The notes under the pieces: generated by a model | The model's database searches: none | The model's input: the letters and a program-made list of their open reading frames with translations, nothing else | Told to the model about the DNA's origin: nothing | Shown: positions 24,663-28,695 of the stretch, in pieces | Position numbering within the stretch: position 1 is the stretch's first letter | How the letters are laid out: each line of letters begins with the position of its first letter | From: JAHLMP01 sp964608845 | Lineage (GTDB): Archaea > Aenigmatarchaeota > Aenigmatarchaeia > GW2011-AR5 > JAHLMP01 | Direction of reading: 5' to 3' | DNA length: 28,695 nt | Assembly: GCA_964608845.1 (NCBI GenBank) | Contig: CAZSPP010000015.1 | Location: 1-28,695 of the forward strand | Program-made: the position numbers and the translations under genes

Positions 24663-27383
24663 ATGCTAGTTCAAGTTCTCGATTGTGATTATATTCAAAA
24701 CAATAAGCCAATAATAAGGATATTTGGAAAAACTGAAGATGAAAAAAGCGTTTGCCTATTCTATGAAAATTTCTTTCCATATTTTTATGTGGAAGGAGAT
24801 ATAGAAAAAGTTAAAGAGGCTTTAAAAGATTTTGATGTTGTTGGTTTTGAAGTAGAAAATAAATTTTTACCTTTTGGCTATCAAGAAAAGCCAAAAGAAG
24901 TTTTGAAAATAATATTAAAAAATCCTGGAAATGTTAGTAAAGTTAGAGATTTTCTTCTAAATAAAAAAATTGTTGAAAATGTTTATGAAGCAGATATATT
25001 ATTTAAATATCGTTTTATGGTAGATCATGGTATATTCGGAATAAGTTGGATTGACGTTGATGCTAAAAGGATTTCCACACAAACAGTAAAGGTTCCATCA
25101 TTTCAAATAAACGGCGAAATAAATCAAGTAAAAAAAGAAGAAAATGCGAAGATGAAATATTTATCCTTAGATATAGAGTGTTTACCATTAGATGATTCTA
25201 AAATTCTAGATCCAAAGGATACACCGATAATAATGATCTCATTTGCTTTCGACCCTCCTTTCAAGGGAAAGAAATATATAGTTATTTTGACAAAAAAAGT
25301 TAAGTTAGAGGGTATAGAAACAATTTCTGTTCAAAATGAAAAAGAACTTTTACAAAAATTTTTAGAGATAATTGACCAATACGATCCTGATATTATAACA
25401 GGGTATAATATAAATAACTTTGACCTGCCTTTTATTCTCGAACGCTTAAGACAAAACAATCTACCTCAAACGATAGGAAGATGTAATATAAAACCAGCAT
25501 TTTCAAAAAAGATTGGGATATTAGAAGAGTGCACAATCCCAGGAAGAGTTGTTTTTGATCCGTATCAAGTTATTAGAAAAGATCCGTGGTTAAGATTTAA
25601 GAGATATGATTTAAATACAGTTGCTAAAGAGATGCTTAATGAAGAAAAAATAGACATAAAGTATAACGAAATGAGGGAGTATTGGAACGGCGATGCTGAA
25701 AAACTTAAAAAATTTATTTTATATTCCCAAAAAGATGCTGAACTTGCTTTAAGAATAACAAGAGAAGCAGGTTTGATTGAAAAGTTTTTTGAATTATCAA
25801 AAGTTTCTGGGCTTTTATTACAAGATACTTTTGGCGGTCAGGCTTCGAGAATAGAAATAAGACTTCTTCACGAATTTAAAAAAAGAAATATATTAATGCC
25901 ATGTAAACAATCAAAAGAGGAAATTGAAAAAAGAATAAAAGAAAGAGAAAAATACGGTTTAGCTGGGGCAATAGTTCTCGAACCAAAAAGAGGATTATAT
26001 AGAAAGATTGTATTAGTTTTAGATTTTACTTCACTATATCCTAGCATAATTAGAACATATAATATATCTCCAGACACAATAATTTTAGACAAGAATTTAG
26101 AGAACAAAAAATTTTACGAAGCACCTAACGGAGCAAAATTCATAGATGAATCTATATATATGGGAGTAATGCCTTCTATTCTCGATGAAATGATTAAAAA
26201 AAGAGCAGAAATAAAGAAGGAGATTAAAAAAGCTACAGGAGAAAGAAGAAAAACTTTGGATTACATGCAACTTGCATTAAAAACAATGGCAAACAGTTTC
26301 TATGGATATACAGGTTTTGTTATGGCAAGGCTTTATATGTTGGATATAGCAAACGCAATTACTGCCATAGGAAGAGAAAATCTTTTAAAAACAAAAAAAC
26401 TTATTGAAGAAAAATTTCCTTACAAAGTAATATATGCTGATACAGATTCTATTTTCTTAGAGACCGATTTAGAAGATTTAAAAGAAGCAAGAAGAATTGG
26501 AGAAGAGGTTTCTAAGTATGTTACAGAATCTTTACCTGGTTTCTTAGAATTAAAATTTGAAAAAATATTCAAAACTTTTCTTATTTTGACTAAAAAAAGA
26601 TATGCTGGCTGGGCCTTTGAACCAACTGACGGAGAGTGGAAAGAGTATATAGATATGAAGGGTATAGAGACAGTAAGAAGGGATTGGTGTGAATTAACTA
26701 GTGAAGTTACAGCTAAGGTTATAGAGTTAATATTAAAGAAAGAAGATATAAAAGAAGCAATAAAATATGTAAAAGATATTATCCAAAAACTAAAAAGAAA
26801 TGAAATACCCTTTGAAAAATTAGCAATTGTTAAAGGAATTACTAAACCAATAAATTCTTATAAAGGAACACTACCTCATATTGAGTTGGCAAAAAAGCTT
26901 GCAAAAAGACATCCAGAAAATCCTCCTAAGATTGGAGATAGATTAAGCTTTATCATAGTAGAAGGAACAGGACTATTATCAGAAAGAGCAGAAACGATAG
27001 AATATGCTAAAGAGAATAATCTTAAGATAGATGCAAATTATTACATAACAAGCCAAATATTGCCTCCAATAGAAAGAATATTAAGAGCTTTGGGTGTAAC
27101 AAAGTCAGAATTAATGGGAGGAGGTCAACAAATAAGTATAAGAGATTTGTCTTGTTTAAAAGAAAAAGAATCTGAAAAAGAAGAAAAAAATTGTGAAGAA
27201 AATTTTAAAGATTTAAAAAAAGAAAAAGGCGATTTTAATAATATTTTGGAAAGTTGGGAAATGTTTGTATGTGAAAAATGTGGAAAAACATATAAAACAA
27301 TTAGTTTGACAGGCCTATGTAATTGTGGAGGAAAATTGCTTATTAAATATAATGGTTTTATTTCTAAATTTTGCAAACAATAA
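24663..27383 (+). CDS. polB: Family B DNA polymerase with C-terminal zinc-ribbon-like tail
   Basis: 906 residues. Proofreading exonuclease motifs: SLDIECLP (about 169), YNINNFDLPFI (about 247), YSQKDAEL (about 353). Polymerase motifs: A, DFTSLYPSII (about 452); B, LKTMANSFYGYTGF (about 540); C, YADTDSIF (about 592), then KKRYAGW. This is a replicative or repair polymerase. After the thumb a Lys/Glu linker leads to a tail (about 865-906), FVCEKCGKTYK...LCNCGGKLLIKY, which resembles the C-terminal zinc ribbon of the PolD large subunit DP2. One Cys spacing is CxC rather than CxxC. Leaderless start likely: AT-rich element upstream, no ribosome binding site. Confidence 0.95.
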   Translation: MLVQVLDCDYIQNNKPIIRIFGKTEDEKSVCLFYENFFPYFYVEGDIEKVKEALKDFDVVGFEVENKFLPFGYQEKPKEVLKIILKNPGNVSKVRDFLLNKKIVENVYEADILFKYRFMVDHGIFGISWIDVDAKRISTQTVKVPSFQINGEINQVKKEENAKMKYLSLDIECLPLDDSKILDPKDTPIIMISFAFDPPFKGKKYIVILTKKVKLEGIETISVQNEKELLQKFLEIIDQYDPDIITGYNINNFDLPFILERLRQNNLPQTIGRCNIKPAFSKKIGILEECTIPGRVVFDPYQVIRKDPWLRFKRYDLNTVAKEMLNEEKIDIKYNEMREYWNGDAEKLKKFILYSQKDAELALRITREAGLIEKFFELSKVSGLLLQDTFGGQASRIEIRLLHEFKKRNILMPCKQSKEEIEKRIKEREKYGLAGAIVLEPKRGLYRKIVLVLDFTSLYPSIIRTYNISPDTIILDKNLENKKFYEAPNGAKFIDESIYMGVMPSILDEMIKKRAEIKKEIKKATGERRKTLDYMQLALKTMANSFYGYTGFVMARLYMLDIANAITAIGRENLLKTKKLIEEKFPYKVIYADTDSIFLETDLEDLKEARRIGEEVSKYVTESLPGFLELKFEKIFKTFLILTKKRYAGWAFEPTDGEWKEYIDMKGIETVRRDWCELTSEVTAKVIELILKKEDIKEAIKYVKDIIQKLKRNEIPFEKLAIVKGITKPINSYKGTLPHIELAKKLAKRHPENPPKIGDRLSFIIVEGTGLLSERAETIEYAKENNLKIDANYYITSQILPPIERILRALGVTKSELMGGGQQISIRDLSCLKEKESEKEEKNCEENFKDLKKEKGDFNNILESWEMFVCEKCGKTYKTISLTGLCNCGGKLLIKYNGFISKFCKQ

Positions 27384-27413
27384 ATGTAAAATTTTAGATG
27401 TAAATTTATTTTT

Positions 27414-28067
27414 ATGAAGGATTTTAATAAAAAATATTTTGAGATGAATAAGAAGCTTGTAGATTTTCTAATAAATTCAGGGGCAATAAAATCAAAAAAG
27501 GTAAAGGAAGCATTTTTAAAAACACCAAGACATCTTTTTATTGATAGCGAGTATTCTTATGAAGACATACCTTTACCATCTATTAAAGGTCAGACAATTT
27601 CACAGCCTTCAATAGTGGCTTATATGTTAGAAAATTTAGATTTGAAAAAGAACCATAAAGTTTTAGAAATCGGAGCAGGAACAGGATGGAATGCAGCTTT
27701 AATATCAAGAATAGTATATCCAGGCAAAGTTATCACGATAGAAATAGATGAAGATTTAGCTATGCTAGCAAAGAAAAATATACAGAAATTAAATATAAAG
27801 AATGTAGAAGTAATACATGGTGATGGATCCTTAGGATATGAAAAAGAGGCACCTTATGATAGATGTATAGTTACTGCCGCATGCCCAAGAATACCTCCGA
27901 GTCTAATTGAACAATTAAAACAAAATGGTAAGTTAATAGCTCCAGTAGGAGATAGCTTTTCCCAATATTTAATTTTATATGATAAAAAAAAGAATGAGAT
28001 TAAAAATTTGGGAGGGTGTGTATTTGTTAAAATGAGAGGAAGATTTGGTTTTAGTGAAGAATTATAA
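27414..28067 (+). CDS. pcm: Protein-L-isoaspartate O-methyltransferase
   Basis: 217 residues, full length. Motifs: PRHLFI...YEDIPLPSIKGQTISQPS near the N-terminus (substrate and active-site loop), SAM loop VLEIGAGTGWNAALIS, GKVITIEIDEDLA, and DRCIVTAACPRIPPSL. It methylates abnormal isoaspartyl residues so that proteins can be repaired. It starts 31 nt after PolB with a short AT-rich leader. Confidence 0.95.
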   Translation: MKDFNKKYFEMNKKLVDFLINSGAIKSKKVKEAFLKTPRHLFIDSEYSYEDIPLPSIKGQTISQPSIVAYMLENLDLKKNHKVLEIGAGTGWNAALISRIVYPGKVITIEIDEDLAMLAKKNIQKLNIKNVEVIHGDGSLGYEKEAPYDRCIVTAACPRIPPSLIEQLKQNGKLIAPVGDSFSQYLILYDKKKNEIKNLGGCVFVKMRGRFGFSEEL

Positions 28068-28093
28068 TTTTTTATTTAAATAATTGATTTAAA

Positions 28094-28191
28094 GCCCCCG
28101 TAGCTCAGTTTGGATTTTAAGGACAAAAAGAGCACCAGCCTCCTAAGCTGGGGGTCGTGAGTTCGAATTTTAGAGAATCTCACCGGGGGCA
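28094..28191 (+). tRNA. tRNA-Arg (CCT) with insertions in both D-loop and T-loop
   Basis: Acceptor GCCCCCG/CGGGGGC, discriminator A. Anticodon stem CCAGC/GCTGG around CTCCTAA, anticodon CCT at 28142-28144. The D-stem GCTC/GAGC encloses 23 nt (28107-28129) rather than about 8-10; the extra part folds as TTTT...AAAA. The T-stem GTGAG/CTCAC encloses 17 nt (28162-28178) rather than seven. Two short introns in one tRNA are the likely reading. The anticodon loop itself is intron-free. Confidence 0.92.
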
Positions 28192-28232
28192 TGAATAACC
28201 TTTGCGACGCCTATAGATTTTTTATTTAAATA

Positions 28233-28376
28233 TTGTTTGATTACAGTAGAAACCTCTACAACATAGAGAATAAAATAAACAATATTAAGCAAAAGTTTAA
28301 AGAAAAATGTAGAGAATGCTTTAAAATCTTGGAGAAATTTGATTCGTGGGTTAAAAAAAGAAATTTAAATAATTAG
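28233..28376 (+). CDS. Possible 47-residue charged small protein
   Basis: From TTG 28233 to TAG 28374. The product is predicted helical and charged (NIENKINNIKQKFKEKCREC, then FKILEKFDSWVKKRN) with two Cys. No ribosome binding site is present, the start is not ATG, and its end overlaps the TATA region of the next gene. It may be a chance frame or a gene fragment. Confidence 0.25.
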   Translation: MFDYSRNLYNIENKINNIKQKFKEKCRECFKILEKFDSWVKKRNLNN

Positions 28377-28392
28377 TTGTTAAGTTAAATAT

Positions 28393-28695
28393 ATGGTCTC
28401 GTTTAAAAATTTTATATTAGTCTTATTTTTTTTAGTAGTTCAAAATGCAATTGCAGCAGAAGTGAATGTTAGTAGTAATGTAGTAGATTTACCATCTTTT
28501 GTAAATACTAATACCAATGTAACAATGTTAAATCTATCTATTTCAGGGAGTGATGATGTATTGCTAAAAAATTTAATAATAAACTTTAATTCAACTAATG
28601 AGATAAACGCAAGTAATACAAACCTAAGCGTTTGTGTTTATCTTTCAGAAATAAATTCGTCAAATTTATTAGGTTGTAATAGTTTATGGAATGTT
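28393..28695 (+). CDS. Secreted Asn/Ser-rich protein, partial
   Basis: Open to the right edge (101 codons seen). A signal peptide is clear: a short basic start, hydrophobic FILVLFFLVVQNAIA, then cleavage near AIAA-EVN. The mature part is beta-rich and full of Asn, Ser and Thr (NVSSNVVDLPSFVNTNTNVT), with many N-glycosylation sequons, typical of archaeal cell-surface proteins. A TATA-like AATTTAAATAA lies about 30 nt upstream, so the gene is probably leaderless. Function unknown. Confidence 0.75.
   Translation, partial: MVSFKNFILVLFFLVVQNAIAAEVNVSSNVVDLPSFVNTNTNVTMLNLSISGSDDVLLKNLIINFNSTNEINASNTNLSVCVYLSEINSSNLLGCNSLWNV

Overview
The window is a stretch of an AT-rich archaeal chromosome. Most proteins have archaeal families: EF-2, uS10, uS15, P1, family B DNA polymerase, Bud32, Trm56, geranylgeranyl reductase and archaeal Ogg2. 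Short leaders, many apparently leaderless genes, a bare-bones alanyl-tRNA synthetase, tRNA inserts at unusual positions and heavily interrupted rRNAs point to a reduced, fast-evolving DPANN-type lineage. That placement is an inference; the phylum cannot be fixed from this window.

Layout. 1-1924: start of a DJ-1/PfpI-like lipoprotein (minus strand, apparent frameshift), a SAM methyltransferase and a GT4 glycosyltransferase. 2011-2793: intron-bearing tRNA-His and Ogg2. 2839-8750: rRNA operon in the order 16S, tRNA-Ala, 23S, RNase P RNA; no 5S was found. The 16S carries one intron and the 23S four. Each is bounded by a bulge-helix-bulge (BHB) motif whose cut points restore an expected rRNA length and, at four of five sites, the expected consensus. 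One 23S intron holds a 105-codon ORF of no recognised family; another holds a 14-codon ORF with a good ribosome binding site. 8751-9800: no intact gene, but decayed remnants of a membrane-anchored winged-helix regulator, a thioredoxin-like protein and a heavy-metal P-type ATPase. 9813-16493: geranylgeranyl reductase plus a small ferredoxin, Bud32, uS15, ScpB, uS10, EF-2, a zinc-ribbon protein, a CBS protein and an OB-fold membrane protein. 16480-21544, minus strand: a likely operon of tRNA-Gln, methyltransferase, Trm56, M24 peptidase, TldD and PmbA/TldE. 21600-28695: Mth938-like protein, membrane protein, mini-AlaRS, P1, PolB with a C-terminal zinc ribbon, PCMT, tRNA-Arg and the start of a secreted protein.

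The unifying signal is remodelled translation. The spliced 23S differs from near-universal sequence at the sarcin-ricin loop, A-loop and peptidyl-transferase strands, while compensatory pairs suggest it is functional. EF-2 has Asp where diphthamide-bearing His is expected. Three of four tRNAs carry 10-12 nt insertions in the T-loop. rRNA position numbers are E. coli numbers from alignment by eye and should be recomputed.
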